Source of the DNA: CAYJXJ01 sp964374095
GTDB lineage: Bacteria; Elusimicrobiota; Elusimicrobia; UBA1565; UBA9628
DNA: 29,238 nucleotides
Assembly (NCBI GenBank): GCA_964374095.1
Contig: CAYJXJ010000044.1
Location: 1 to 29,238, forward strand
Direction: 5' to 3'
Part shown: positions 14,808 through 22,488 of the stretch, in pieces
Layout of the letters: each line of letters starts with the position of its first letter
Numbering within the stretch: position 1 is the first letter of the stretch
Made by a program: the position numbers and the translations under genes
The notes under the pieces: model-generated
Told to the model about the DNA's origin: nothing
Databases searched by the model: none
The model's input: the letters and a program-made list of their open reading frames with translations, nothing else

Positions 14808-16090
14808 GCCGCATCGCCGCGGGGTTCGCCAAGACCTCGGCCCTGCCGGCCTACGTCCGTTCCCAGGCCCTGGCCAAGGTCGCCGACGGCATCGAGAAGG
14901 AGGCGGAGGAATTCGCGAGGCTGATCAGTTCCGAAGTCAAGAAGCCCCTGAAGGAGGCGCGGCGCGAGGTGGGCCGCGCGGTATTCACCTTCCGTTGGGC
15001 CGCGGAGGAGGCCAAGCGCTTTGTCGGGGAAGTCCTTCCCATCGACTTCGACGCCAATACCGAGGGCCGCCTGGCCTTCACCCGCCGGTTCCCCCGGGGT
15101 CCGGCCCTCCTGATCACGCCCTTCAACTTCCCCTTGAACTTGGTCGCCCACAAGGTTGCTCCGGCCATGGCGGTCGGCACCTCTTTCGTTCTCAAGCCCG
15201 CCCCGCACGCCCCCCGAACGGCGCTCAGGCTTGCCGCCCTCATCCGGGCCGCGGGCTGGCCGGCCGACGGCATGGCCGTGGTCACGGCCTCCAACGACAT
15301 CGCCGAACTCCTGGTCAAAGACGAGCGCCTTTCTACGCTCTCCTTCACCGGCAGCGCGAGGGTCGGATGGCATCTGAAGGCCGTGGCGGGAAAAAAGCAT
15401 GTGGTCCTTGAATTGGGCGGCAACGCCGCCGTCCTCGTGGCGGCCGACGCCGACGTCCCCTGGGCCGCGGCGCGCTGCGCCTGGGGCGCCTACTACTATT
15501 CGGGCCAAGTGTGCATCTCGGTCCAGAGAATCATCGTGGAAAAGCCCGTTTACGGAGCTTTTAAGGAGCTGTTCCTCAAGAATGTGGCCGAGCTCAAGGT
15601 CGGAGATCCCCTGGATGAGAAGACCGATATCGGGCCCCTCATCAACGCCGAGGCCGCGGCCCGCGTCGAATCGTGGATTCAGGAGGCTGTGACGGCGGGG
15701 GCCGCGGTCGTATGCGGGGGCCGGCGTCGGGATGACGTTGTACTCCCGACGCTGCTGGAAAACGTGCCCGACCATTGCAAGCTCTCCTGCGAGGAGGCCT
15801 TCGGCCCGGTGGCGACCCTGGAGATGGTCGACTCGCGCCGGCGGGGTCTCGAGCGGTTCTCGGTGGGCTCCTACGGCCTGCAGGCCGGCCTATTCACCAA
15901 CGACCTGGGCGCGGTGATGCGATCCTGGGGCTCGGTCCCGGTCGGGGGGCTCATCGTCAACGACATCCCCTCCTTCCGGTCCGACGCCATGCCCTACGGC
16001 GGCACGCGGGACTCCGGGATCGGCCGCGAGGGCGTGCGTTACGCGATGGAGGAGTTTTCCGAACTGCGGACCTTGGTGGTTAAGCCATGA
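14750..16090 (+). CDS. NAD(P)-dependent aldehyde dehydrogenase
   Basis: The 446-residue ALDH-superfamily protein oxidises an aldehyde to a carboxylate. Expected catalytic residues are present: Asn126 in TPFNFPLN, Lys149 in VLKPAP, Glu221 in VVLELGGNAA and nucleophile Cys255 in SGQVCISVQR. It is a little shorter than the usual 470-500 residues because the N-terminus is compact. The overall pattern is closest to lactaldehyde/glyceraldehyde-3-phosphate (non-phosphorylating)-type enzymes, but the substrate cannot be fixed from sequence. The ATG follows AGGGGGGT with good spacing. The stop overlaps the ftcD ATG by 4 nt (ATGA), so it is part of the hut operon. Confidence 0.93.
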   Translation: MAQDVRDQVATPAQAGELVGRIAAGFAKTSALPAYVRSQALAKVADGIEKEAEEFARLISSEVKKPLKEARREVGRAVFTFRWAAEEAKRFVGEVLPIDFDANTEGRLAFTRRFPRGPALLITPFNFPLNLVAHKVAPAMAVGTSFVLKPAPHAPRTALRLAALIRAAGWPADGMAVVTASNDIAELLVKDERLSTLSFTGSARVGWHLKAVAGKKHVVLELGGNAAVLVAADADVPWAAARCAWGAYYYSGQVCISVQRIIVEKPVYGAFKELFLKNVAELKVGDPLDEKTDIGPLINAEAAARVESWIQEAVTAGAAVVCGGRRRDDVVLPTLLENVPDHCKLSCEEAFGPVATLEMVDSRRRGLERFSVGSYGLQAGLFTNDLGAVMRSWGSVPVGGLIVNDIPSFRSDAMPYGGTRDSGIGREGVRYAMEEFSELRTLVVKP

Positions 16091-17577
16091 AGGGACTCGT
16101 CGAATGCGTCCCGAATTTCTCGGAGGGTCGCGACAAAACCAAAGTCGCCGCGGTGGTAGACGCCGCCCGCGGCGTCCCCGGCGTCACGATTCTGGATGTC
16201 GAAACCGACGGGGATCACAACCGCTGCGTGCTCTCCTTCGTCGCGCCCGCCGAGGCGGCCCTGGAGGCGTGTTACCGAGTCGCGGCCCGCTGCCGGGAGC
16301 TCATCGACCTGACCCGTCATCAAGGCGAGCACCCGCGCATGGGCGCGGTGGACGTGATCCCCTTTATCCCGATCGGCGGGACGGACATGGCGTTGTGCGT
16401 GAAGCTCGCGGAGCGATTGGGGGAGCGAATCGGCAGAGAGCTTGAGGTCCCGGTCTACCTTTATGATCATGCGGCACGAGTCCCGGAGCGCAGGGATTTG
16501 GCCGTGGTGCGCAAGGGCCAGTTTGAGGGAATGCGCGAGACGGTCGGAAAGGATCCTTCCCGGCGGCCGGATTTCGGCCCGGACCGGATGCACGCCACGG
16601 CGGGCGCCGTGGCGGTGGGGGCACGGCGACAAATAATCAATTTCAATTTCAACCTGACCACCCACGACATGGCCGCCGGAAAGGATATTGCCAAGCGCGT
16701 GAGGGCCTCCGGCGGCGGCTTGCCTTGCGTGCGGGCTAAAGAAATCGACCTCTCCTCCCGGGAACAGGTGCAGATTTCGACGGTGCTGACCGATTACACC
16801 GCGACGTCCATGGCCCGAGTGCACGCCGAGGTGGCCAAACTCGCGGCCGGGCACGGCGCCGCGGTCAAGACTTGCGAGATCGTCGGCCTCCTTCCGCGCG
16901 AGGCGCTGGTGGGATTTGCCGTCGAGGCGCTTCAACTAGAGAACTTCAACGCTAAAGGGCAGATTCTGGAGGAGCGCCTGGCCGCGACCGGAATCTCGGA
17001 CGGGGTCTCCTGGCGGGAGGCGGGCCGGGTCCTGTGCGACGCCCTTGCCACGACGGACGCCACTCCCGGCGGCGGGGCAGGGGCGGCGATCGCGGGCGGC
17101 ATGGGTTGCGCCCTGGGCCTGATGGCCCTGGGGATTACGTTTAAATCGAAGAAGCTCGACGCGGCCAAGCGTCCTGGACTCGAGGCCGCTTGCGCCGCGC
17201 TCCGTGAGGCGCGCGCCGAGTTCGACCGTCTGGCGGTCGACGACGCCAAGGCCTTCGACCGCTTCATGGAAGCCGCCGGACTCCCAAAGGAAGACCCCGC
17301 GCGGCCAGCCAAGATGCAGGAGGCCTTGCTGGCCGCCGCGGATGTGCCCCTGGAAACCGCGCGCCGTGCGGCCGAGTCCCTCGCCGCCGTTTCGGCCGCG
17401 GCGCCCTCGGCCTCGCCGGGAGTCGCCTCGGACATGGCCTGCGCCGTCCACTTGCTGCGCGCGGCGGCGCAATGCGCGGCCGAGAACGTCCGGATCAACC
17501 TCAAGAGCCTCAAGGACACGGAGAAGGCGGCCGGGCTCGAGAGAGCGTTGGCCGGGCACCTGGCCGCGGTCCGCTGA
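16087..17577 (+). CDS. ftcD: Bifunctional glutamate formimidoyltransferase / formimidoyl-THF cyclodeaminase
   Basis: It transfers the formimino group from formiminoglutamate to tetrahydrofolate, releasing glutamate, and then deaminates it to methenyl-THF. The 496 residues hold the transferase N-terminal domain (1 to about 180, starting LVECVPNFSEGRD, with catalytic His82 in GEHPRMGAVDVIPF) and transferase C-domain (about 180-300, INFNFNL). The helical cyclodeaminase domain (about 310-496) contains the TPGGGAGAA loop and a VDDAKAFDRFM helix. Such fusions are best known from animals but also occur in bacteria. This completes a pathway that releases glutamate without hutG or hutF. It overlaps the aldehyde dehydrogenase gene by 4 nt. 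A 7-bp odd palindrome (17572-17586) spans its stop codon. Confidence 0.95.
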   Translation: MKGLVECVPNFSEGRDKTKVAAVVDAARGVPGVTILDVETDGDHNRCVLSFVAPAEAALEACYRVAARCRELIDLTRHQGEHPRMGAVDVIPFIPIGGTDMALCVKLAERLGERIGRELEVPVYLYDHAARVPERRDLAVVRKGQFEGMRETVGKDPSRRPDFGPDRMHATAGAVAVGARRQIINFNFNLTTHDMAAGKDIAKRVRASGGGLPCVRAKEIDLSSREQVQISTVLTDYTATSMARVHAEVAKLAAGHGAAVKTCEIVGLLPREALVGFAVEALQLENFNAKGQILEERLAATGISDGVSWREAGRVLCDALATTDATPGGGAGAAIAGGMGCALGLMALGITFKSKKLDAAKRPGLEAACAALREARAEFDRLAVDDAKAFDRFMEAAGLPKEDPARPAKMQEALLAAADVPLETARRAAESLAAVSAAAPSASPGVASDMACAVHLLRAAAQCAAENVRINLKSLKDTEKAAGLERALAGHLAAVR

Positions 17578-17615
17578 GGCTCAGCGCGCCCGGCCCAGCG
17601 GGACGGTGCTGGATG

Positions 17616-17639
17616 TTTACCTCCATCGATGGAGGTAAA
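17616..17639. repeat. 24-bp perfect palindrome
   Basis: The sequence from TTTACCTCCATC to GATGGAGGTAAA is perfectly self-complementary with no loop. It is 45 nt upstream of the methyltransferase start and 38 nt after ftcD. A 16-bp core, CCTCCATCGATGGAGG, recurs with one change at 25475-25490. It could be an operator for a dimeric regulator or a hairpin element. Confidence 0.75.
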
Positions 17640-17683
17640 ACGTCTTCGGGTCGGATTTTTCGGGGTTCTCGCGAGGAGGTTTG

Positions 17684-18496
17684 ATGGCAGGTTACCGCTA
17701 CATACTCGGTGATTCGGACCACGAAGTCCAGCGCCTCTCCCTGCAGGCCCGCGTCTGGGAGGATATGACCGAGTCTTGCTGGGACCGGCTCAAGGTCGGT
17801 CCGGGCTGGAAGTGCCTGGAGGTTGGACCGGGGACCGGGACCACGCTGTTTCCGTTGGCTCGGCGCGTGCGCGGCCGCGGCGGCCTGGTCCACGCGGTCG
17901 AGCGCTCGCCTAAGTACGCCGACTACCTGAGACGACAGGCCCGCCGGTATCGGCTGGCGCATGTCGGCGTTTTCGAGTCCGAGATACTCAATGCCCCGTT
18001 GCGCGAGGGCTACTACGACTTCGTCTTCGCCCGCTGGGTGTTCCTGTTCCTGCCCCGGGTGGAGGAGCATCTGCGCAGGCTCGTGCGCGCGCTTCGGCCC
18101 GGGGGCTGGATCGCCATCGAGGATTATCACCGGGGCAGCATGGCCATGTATCCGTCTCCGCCGCATTGAGCCGAACTGGTGCGGGCCGACAGCGCGTGGT
18201 TCGCCTCCCAAGGCGGGGATATCAACATTGGGGCGAGGCTTCCCGGCCTTTTTCGGCGCGCCGGCCTCAAGGATGTCGAGGCCAAACCCTGGATCAAGGT
18301 CGGCCACCCCTCTTCCGACGTCTGGAAATGGGCCGAGGCCTACTTCATCGGCTATCTGGACAAAATGGGGGCCTTCCCGCCGATGACCCCGGCGAAAGTC
18401 CGGGGTTTTCGCGCCGGTTGGCTGGCCAACAAACGCGATTCCGGCGCGCTGTTCATTTCTCCGACCATCCTTGATGTGACGGGTCGCAAGAAGTAG
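17684..18496 (+). pseudogene. SAM-dependent methyltransferase interrupted by in-frame TGA
   Basis: ATG 17684 follows a strong GAGGAGGT. The first 161 codons encode a Rossmann methyltransferase with motif I LEVGPGTGTTL, an acidic VHAVERSP strand and the post-motif LRPGGWIAIEDYHRG. The frame then meets TGA at 18167-18169. It continues open without a frameshift as AELVRADSAWFASQGGD to TAG at 18496, adding 108 residues that look like the missing C-terminal half. The full length would be 270 residues. TGA is the normal stop for many genes here, and no convincing SECIS hairpin follows, so a nonsense mutation or sequencing/assembly error is most likely. A truncated but functional product is possible. 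Confidence 0.82.
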
Positions 18497-18500
18497 CGGG

Positions 18501-20285
18501 TCACGCCGCGACGGCGGTCCGAAGTCTTTCGCGCAGCGCCTTGTGCTGGGCCGAGAGCTCTTCCGGAAGGCGGGAGCCGAACTTGCCGAAGAACTCGGCC
18601 TGGGACTCGAGCTCGGGCTCCCATTCCTCGGGCCGGACTTCCAGGAGCTTTTCGAGGGTCTCCCGGCCGATCTTGAGCCCGTCAAGATCGAGGGCCTCGG
18701 GGGTCGGCACCCAGCCGATCGGGGTCTTGCGCGCCTTGCCTTGGCCTTTGGAGCGCTCGAGAATCCACTCGACGGCCCGCAGGTTCTCACCGAATCCGGG
18801 CCAGAGGAACTTGCCGTCGGCGCCCTTGCGAAACCAGTTGACGTGGAAGATCTTGGGGGGCTTGGGGATGCGCGCGCCCATGTCCATCCAGTGGCCGAAG
18901 TAGTCGGCCATGTTGTAGCCGCAGAAGGGGAGCATGGCCATGGGGTCGCGGCGGATCTCGCCCACCTTGCCCTCGGCCGCGGCGGTGCGCTCGGAGGCCA
19001 CGCTCGCCCCCACGTAGACGCCGTGTTTCCAGTCGAGCGACTCAAAGACCAGGGGCGCCAGGCGTTCGCGCCGGCCGCCGAAAACGATGGCGGAGATGGG
19101 CACCCCTTGGGGGTCTTCCCACTTGGGCGAAATGCAGGGGCACTGTGAGGCCGGGGAGGTGAAGCGGCTGTTGGGGTGCGCCGCGAACATGGGATTGCCG
19201 TCGGCGTCCTTCATTCCCGGCTTCCAGGGCTTGCCTTGCCAGTTCGTGAGATGGTCCGGGGCCGGGCCCTCGCCGTCCTCCCACCACACGTTTCCCTCGT
19301 CGGTCAGGCCCACGTTGGTGAAGATGGTGTTCTCCCGGATGGCGGCCATGGCGTTGGGGTTGGACCTGGAGTTGGTGCCCGGGGCCACGCCGAAAAAGCC
19401 CGCCTCGGGGTTGAGAGCCCAGAGACGGCCGTCGGGGCCGACCCGGAGCCAGGCGATGTCGTCCCCGACGGTCCAGACCTTGTAGCCCTTCTTCTTGAGG
19501 GGCTCGGGGGGGATCAGCATGGCCAGGTTGGTCTTGCCGCAGGCGCTCGGGAAGGCCGCGGTGATGTAGTCGGTATGACCGTCCTTCTCGATGCCCATGA
19601 TGAGCATGTGCTCGGCGAACCAGCCCTCGCGGCGGGCCAAGTGGCTGGCGATGCGCAGGGCCAGGCACTTCTTTCCGAGGAGGGCGTTGCCGCCGTAGGC
19701 CGAGCCCACGCTCCAGATCGCGTTGTCGTCGGGGAAATGCAGGACGAGGCGGCGCTTGGGACTCAGGTCTATCTTGCCGTGCACGCACTTGGTGAACTCA
19801 CCGTCGGCGCCGAGCCCGTCCAGGACCTTCTTGCCGATCCGGGTCATGATCCGCATGTTGAGGACGACATAGATCGAATCGGTGACCTGGATTCCGATCT
19901 TGGCGAAGGGCGAGCCCACCGGGCCCATGGAAAAGGGGATGACGTACATGGTCCGGTTCTTCATCGAGCCGGCGAGGATCTCGGAGGCCTTCCGGTAGCC
20001 TTCCGCCGGCGCCATCCAGTTGTTGGTGGGCCCGGCGTCTTCCTTCGTCTTGGCGCAGATGAAGGTCAGATGCTCGGTGCGGGCGACGTCGTCTTGGGAG
20101 GTGCGGTGGTAGAGCGAGCCGGGGTGCTTGGCGCGGTTGAGGCGGATGAGCTTGCCTTTGTCGATGGCCTCGACTTCAAGACGTTCCTTTTCGGCCCGCG
20201 AGCCGTCCACCCAGTGAATGCGCTCGGCTTGGCAGAGCTTGGCGATTTCTCCGACCCAGGCGTGGAGGCGCTTATGGGAGGTCAT
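18501..20285 (-). CDS. pckG: Phosphoenolpyruvate carboxykinase (GTP)
   Basis: It converts oxaloacetate and GTP to PEP, CO2 and GDP, the entry step of gluconeogenesis (reversible in fermenters). The 594-residue protein has the kinase P-loop PSACGKTN (246-253), metal-binding His226 in WFAEHMLIMG, and the later metal Asp in TVGDDIAWL. GSAYGGNALLGKKC and the guanine-site region FHVNWFRKG are also present. I chose ATG 20285 (MTSHKRLHAWV); the extended -10 ends only 5 nt upstream, so the mRNA may be leaderless. It is convergent with the interrupted methyltransferase (4 nt apart) and lies after pit on the same strand, with a hairpin between. Confidence 0.97.
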   Translation of the reverse strand: MTSHKRLHAWVGEIAKLCQAERIHWVDGSRAEKERLEVEAIDKGKLIRLNRAKHPGSLYHRTSQDDVARTEHLTFICAKTKEDAGPTNNWMAPAEGYRKASEILAGSMKNRTMYVIPFSMGPVGSPFAKIGIQVTDSIYVVLNMRIMTRIGKKVLDGLGADGEFTKCVHGKIDLSPKRRLVLHFPDDNAIWSVGSAYGGNALLGKKCLALRIASHLARREGWFAEHMLIMGIEKDGHTDYITAAFPSACGKTNLAMLIPPEPLKKKGYKVWTVGDDIAWLRVGPDGRLWALNPEAGFFGVAPGTNSRSNPNAMAAIRENTIFTNVGLTDEGNVWWEDGEGPAPDHLTNWQGKPWKPGMKDADGNPMFAAHPNSRFTSPASQCPCISPKWEDPQGVPISAIVFGGRRERLAPLVFESLDWKHGVYVGASVASERTAAAEGKVGEIRRDPMAMLPFCGYNMADYFGHWMDMGARIPKPPKIFHVNWFRKGADGKFLWPGFGENLRAVEWILERSKGQGKARKTPIGWVPTPEALDLDGLKIGRETLEKLLEVRPEEWEPELESQAEFFGKFGSRLPEELSAQHKALRERLRTAVAA

Positions 20286-20290
20286 GGCCG

Positions 20291-20299
20291 ATTCTACCA
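20291..20299 (-). promoter_or_regulatory. Extended -10 (TGG-TAGAAT) of pckG
   Basis: On the minus strand TGGTAGAAT ends 5 nt before the ATG at 20285. No -35 lies at the expected distance. The predicted start site falls at the start codon itself. Confidence 0.45.
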
Positions 20300-20307
20300 C
20301 AAACCGG

Positions 20308-20325
20308 CGGTCAAGTTATTGACCG
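20308..20325. terminator. Short hairpin between pit and pckG
   Basis: CGGTCAA (20308-20314) pairs with TTGACCG (20319-20325) around GTTA. It lies 3 nt downstream of the pit stop on the minus strand and just upstream of the pckG -10 box. It may end the pit transcript weakly or act as an operator for pckG. Confidence 0.4.
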
Positions 20326-20328
20326 GAA

Positions 20329-21327
20329 TCAGTGGATAAAGGGGCTGACGAGATAATAGGTCAGGGCGGCGGTCAGGCCGGCGCAGGGTATGGTCAGCAC
20401 CCAGGCCCAGACGATCCGTCCGGCCACGCCCCAGCGCACCGCGCTCAGGCGCTGGATGGAGCCCACGCCGACGATCGCGCCGGTGATGGTGTGGGTGGTC
20501 GAGACGGGGATGCCCGCCAGCGAGCAGATCAGGATGGATATGCCGGCCCCGGTCTCGGCGCAGAAGCCGCCCACGGGTTTGAGCTTGGTGATCTTATTGC
20601 CCATGGTCTCGATGATCTTCCAGCCGCCCATGAGGGTCCCCAGGCCGATGACGGCGTGGCAACTCAGGATGATCCACCAGGGGATGTGGAACTTGTCGCC
20701 CAGGTACCCGTTGCTGAAGAGAAGCACGGCGATGATGCCCATGGTCTTCTGGGCGTCGTTGGAGCCGTGGGAGAGGCTGTAGAGGGCGGCCGAGACCAAC
20801 TGGCCGATCCGGAACATGGCGTCTACCTGGCCGGGTGAGTGGCGTCGGAATATCCAGTACATCGCGACCATGAGGGAGAAACCGAAGAGCATGCCGATCA
20901 TCGGGGACAGGAATATGAATGAAACGGTGAGGCTGAGTTTCTTGGGGAGCAGGCAGGCGAAGCCCGCCTTGGCGACCCCGGCGCCGACCATGCCGCCGAT
21001 AAGCGCGTGCGAGCAGCTCACGGGGATGCCGAGAATGGTGGTGATCCAGGTCCAGAGGTTCGCGCCGACGAGCGCGCCCAAGATCACCGCGTTATCCACC
21101 ACCGAGGGCTGGATGAGGCCCTTGCCGATGGTGGTGGCCACGTGCACGCCGAAGCCGAAGGCCGCGACGAAGTTAAAGAAGGCGGCCCAGATCACGGCGT
21201 TGCGGGGGGAGAGGACCCGGGTCGAGACCACGGTCGCGATCGAGTTGGCCGCGTCGTTCATCCCGTTTAAAAAGTCGAAGAGGTAGGCCAACCCGACGAG
21301 GAAAATGACGACGTAGAACGGATCCAC
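20329..21327 (-). CDS. pit: PiT family inorganic phosphate transporter
   Basis: The 332-residue integral membrane protein has about ten hydrophobic segments and the two PiT signatures: NGMNDAANSIATVVSTRVLSP near the N-terminus and SHGSNDAQKTMGIIAV in the second half. PVSTTHTITGAIVGVG is also typical. It imports phosphate (or a metal-phosphate complex) using the ion gradient. A much longer open frame extends upstream, but that part is the DUF47 gene read out of frame. GTG 21327 gives the family start DPFYVVIFLVGLAYLFDFLNG and shares one base with the DUF47 stop (TAGTG), so the two are translationally coupled. Confidence 0.95.
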   Translation of the reverse strand: MDPFYVVIFLVGLAYLFDFLNGMNDAANSIATVVSTRVLSPRNAVIWAAFFNFVAAFGFGVHVATTIGKGLIQPSVVDNAVILGALVGANLWTWITTILGIPVSCSHALIGGMVGAGVAKAGFACLLPKKLSLTVSFIFLSPMIGMLFGFSLMVAMYWIFRRHSPGQVDAMFRIGQLVSAALYSLSHGSNDAQKTMGIIAVLLFSNGYLGDKFHIPWWIILSCHAVIGLGTLMGGWKIIETMGNKITKLKPVGGFCAETGAGISILICSLAGIPVSTTHTITGAIVGVGSIQRLSAVRWGVAGRIVWAWVLTIPCAGLTAALTYYLVSPFIH

Positions 21328-21953
21328 TAAGCGTTTTTGACTAGGATGGACTCCAAGGTGTGGGCCACGTCCTCGCACTTGTCGATGGCGGTCTCGGTCA
21401 CCTCGTAGATCTCCTTCCACTTGATGACGTCGAGGGGGTCGGGTTTGCCCATGAAGAGCTTGGACAGGGCCCGCTCCAGAGTCCGGTCCCCGGCGTTCTC
21501 CAGGCGGTTGATCTCGATGCAGTAGTCCAGGACCCGGCGGGACTTCTCGGGGTTCTTGAGTTCGGCCACGGCCTTGGCCATGTTTTCCGTCGCGCTGTGG
21601 AGCACTTCCGCGAGCTGGCCCAGCTCCTCGGTCGTCCCTTGGATATGGTAGAGCTGCATGCGCGTGGCGTTGGATTGGATGAGATCGATGACGTCGTCGA
21701 GCTCGGAGCCCAGCAGGTGGATGTCCTCGCGGTCGAAGGGAGTCACGAAAGTGCGGTTCAAGCGGTCGTAAATCTCGTGGGTGGTGATGTCCACCTCGTG
21801 CTCGAGGTCCTGGAGTTTCTTGAAGTGGGGGGACTCGATGTTCCACCTTTTGGCCAAATCCAAGAACAAGCCCGCGGCCTCGACGATTTGGGCGGCCTGG
21901 GCTTCGAATAGCTCGAAGAATTTTTCTTCTTTAGGTATCAGGGAGAATGCCAT
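21327..21953 (-). CDS. DUF47/PhoU-like Pit accessory protein
   Basis: The 208-residue all-helical protein matches the DUF47 family, relatives of PhoU that are usually encoded next to PiT transporters and thought to control their activity. It has the N-terminal EEKFFELFEAQAAQIVEAA, the central TPFDREDIHLLGSELDDVIDLI and the C-terminal KWKEIYEVTETAIDKCEDVA. It has no membrane segment and is cytoplasmic. It is the first gene of the phosphate transport pair and has the clearest promoter in the window 9 nt before its ATG. Confidence 0.95.
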   Translation of the reverse strand: MAFSLIPKEEKFFELFEAQAAQIVEAAGLFLDLAKRWNIESPHFKKLQDLEHEVDITTHEIYDRLNRTFVTPFDREDIHLLGSELDDVIDLIQSNATRMQLYHIQGTTEELGQLAEVLHSATENMAKAVAELKNPEKSRRVLDYCIEINRLENAGDRTLERALSKLFMGKPDPLDVIKWKEIYEVTETAIDKCEDVAHTLESILVKNA

Positions 21954-21962
21954 AGGTAAGGG

Positions 21963-21991
21963 ATTATCGTCTATTGCCGACCCGGTGTCAA
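21963..21991 (-). promoter_or_regulatory. Promoter TTGACA-17-GATAAT of the DUF47-pit pair
   Basis: On the minus strand a perfect -35 TTGACA (21986-21991) is 17 nt from GATAAT (21963-21968), which ends 9 nt before the ATG at 21953. The -35 is embedded in a small inverted repeat (GACCCGGT with ACCGGGGTC, 21979-22000), a possible operator. The predicted leader is only 2-3 nt. Confidence 0.65.
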
Positions 21992-22059
21992 ACCGGGGTC
22001 ACCGTCAGGCAGTCGTAGCCGAGCGCCGGAGAGGCAAGACAACGACGAAACCGGTGATT

Positions 22060-22081
22060 CTATCCGCGCCGGCGCGGATAG
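22060..22081. promoter_or_regulatory. 22-bp perfect palindrome upstream of the Mpo1-like gene
   Basis: CTATCCGCGCC followed by its exact complement GGCGCGGATAG forms a loop-free palindrome. It covers the -35 position of the extended -10 promoter at 22092-22100. Its place and symmetry fit an operator for a dimeric repressor or activator, though it could be another REP-type unit. Confidence 0.6.
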
Positions 22082-22091
22082 TACGAGGCCG

Positions 22092-22100
22092 TGCTATAAT
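22092..22100 (+). promoter_or_regulatory. Extended -10 (TGC-TATAAT) of the Mpo1-like gene
   Basis: A perfect TATAAT with TGC in front ends 6 nt before the ATG at 22107. There is no -35 match because a palindrome sits there. A leaderless transcript is predicted. Confidence 0.6.
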
Positions 22101-22106
22101 CTGTTC

Positions 22107-22487
22107 ATGGCGCGGCCATCAACGGACCTCGATGAGTTCTGGCCCTGCTACGTCTCCCAGCACCTGAACCCCACCAACCGCCAACTGCATTTCGCGGGCA
22201 CCACCGCGGGCCTGGCCTGCCTGGGCGCGGCTGTCGCGACCCGGCGCGCCTCCTGGCTGCCCATCGGCCTGGGCCTGGGCTACGGGCTGGCTTGGATCGG
22301 CCATCTCGTCTTTGAGAAGAACCGGCCCGCCACTTTGGGCGAGCCCCTGCTGTCATTGCGCGCCGACATGCGGATGTATCGCATGATGTGGGAAGGACGC
22401 ATGGACGGCGAGGTCCGGAGGCTCAAGCCCAAGCTGAAGTCCCGCCGCAAAACGGCCCCAGCCCGGCTTCGCCCCGCCGCCGCCTAG
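22107..22487 (+). CDS. Mpo1-like (DUF962) membrane protein
   Basis: The 126-residue protein opens with DEFWPCYVSQHLNPTNRQLHFAGTT and later has WIGHLVFEKNRPATLGEPLLSLRADM, the full DUF962 pattern. His20, His28, His67-region and the EKNRPAT motif are the conserved positions. Yeast Mpo1 is an iron-dependent dioxygenase that shortens 2-hydroxy fatty acids; bacterial members are little studied. Two hydrophobic segments (about 28-44, 51-68) suggest a membrane location. The C-terminus is a basic KPKLKSRRK tail. It starts 6 nt after a perfect -10 and ends one base before the next gene. Confidence 0.85.
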   Translation: MARPSTDLDEFWPCYVSQHLNPTNRQLHFAGTTAGLACLGAAVATRRASWLPIGLGLGYGLAWIGHLVFEKNRPATLGEPLLSLRADMRMYRMMWEGRMDGEVRRLKPKLKSRRKTAPARLRPAAA

Positions 22488-22488
22488 G

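Noticed and set aside
18167..18169. TGA read as selenocysteine or tryptophan
   Set aside because: Many genes in the window end normally at TGA (hutH, hutU, hutI, pit, ftcD), and no clear bacterial SECIS-like hairpin follows. The position is not next to redox motifs.
17510..19045. 511-codon minus-strand frame over the end of ftcD, the methyltransferase and part of pckG
   Set aside because: It runs antisense to the first two genes and out of frame with pckG; the sequence is low in complexity.
21328..21846. Extended N-terminus of the PiT transporter
   Set aside because: This part is the DUF47 gene read in another frame. The transporter family starts at the GTG at 21327.
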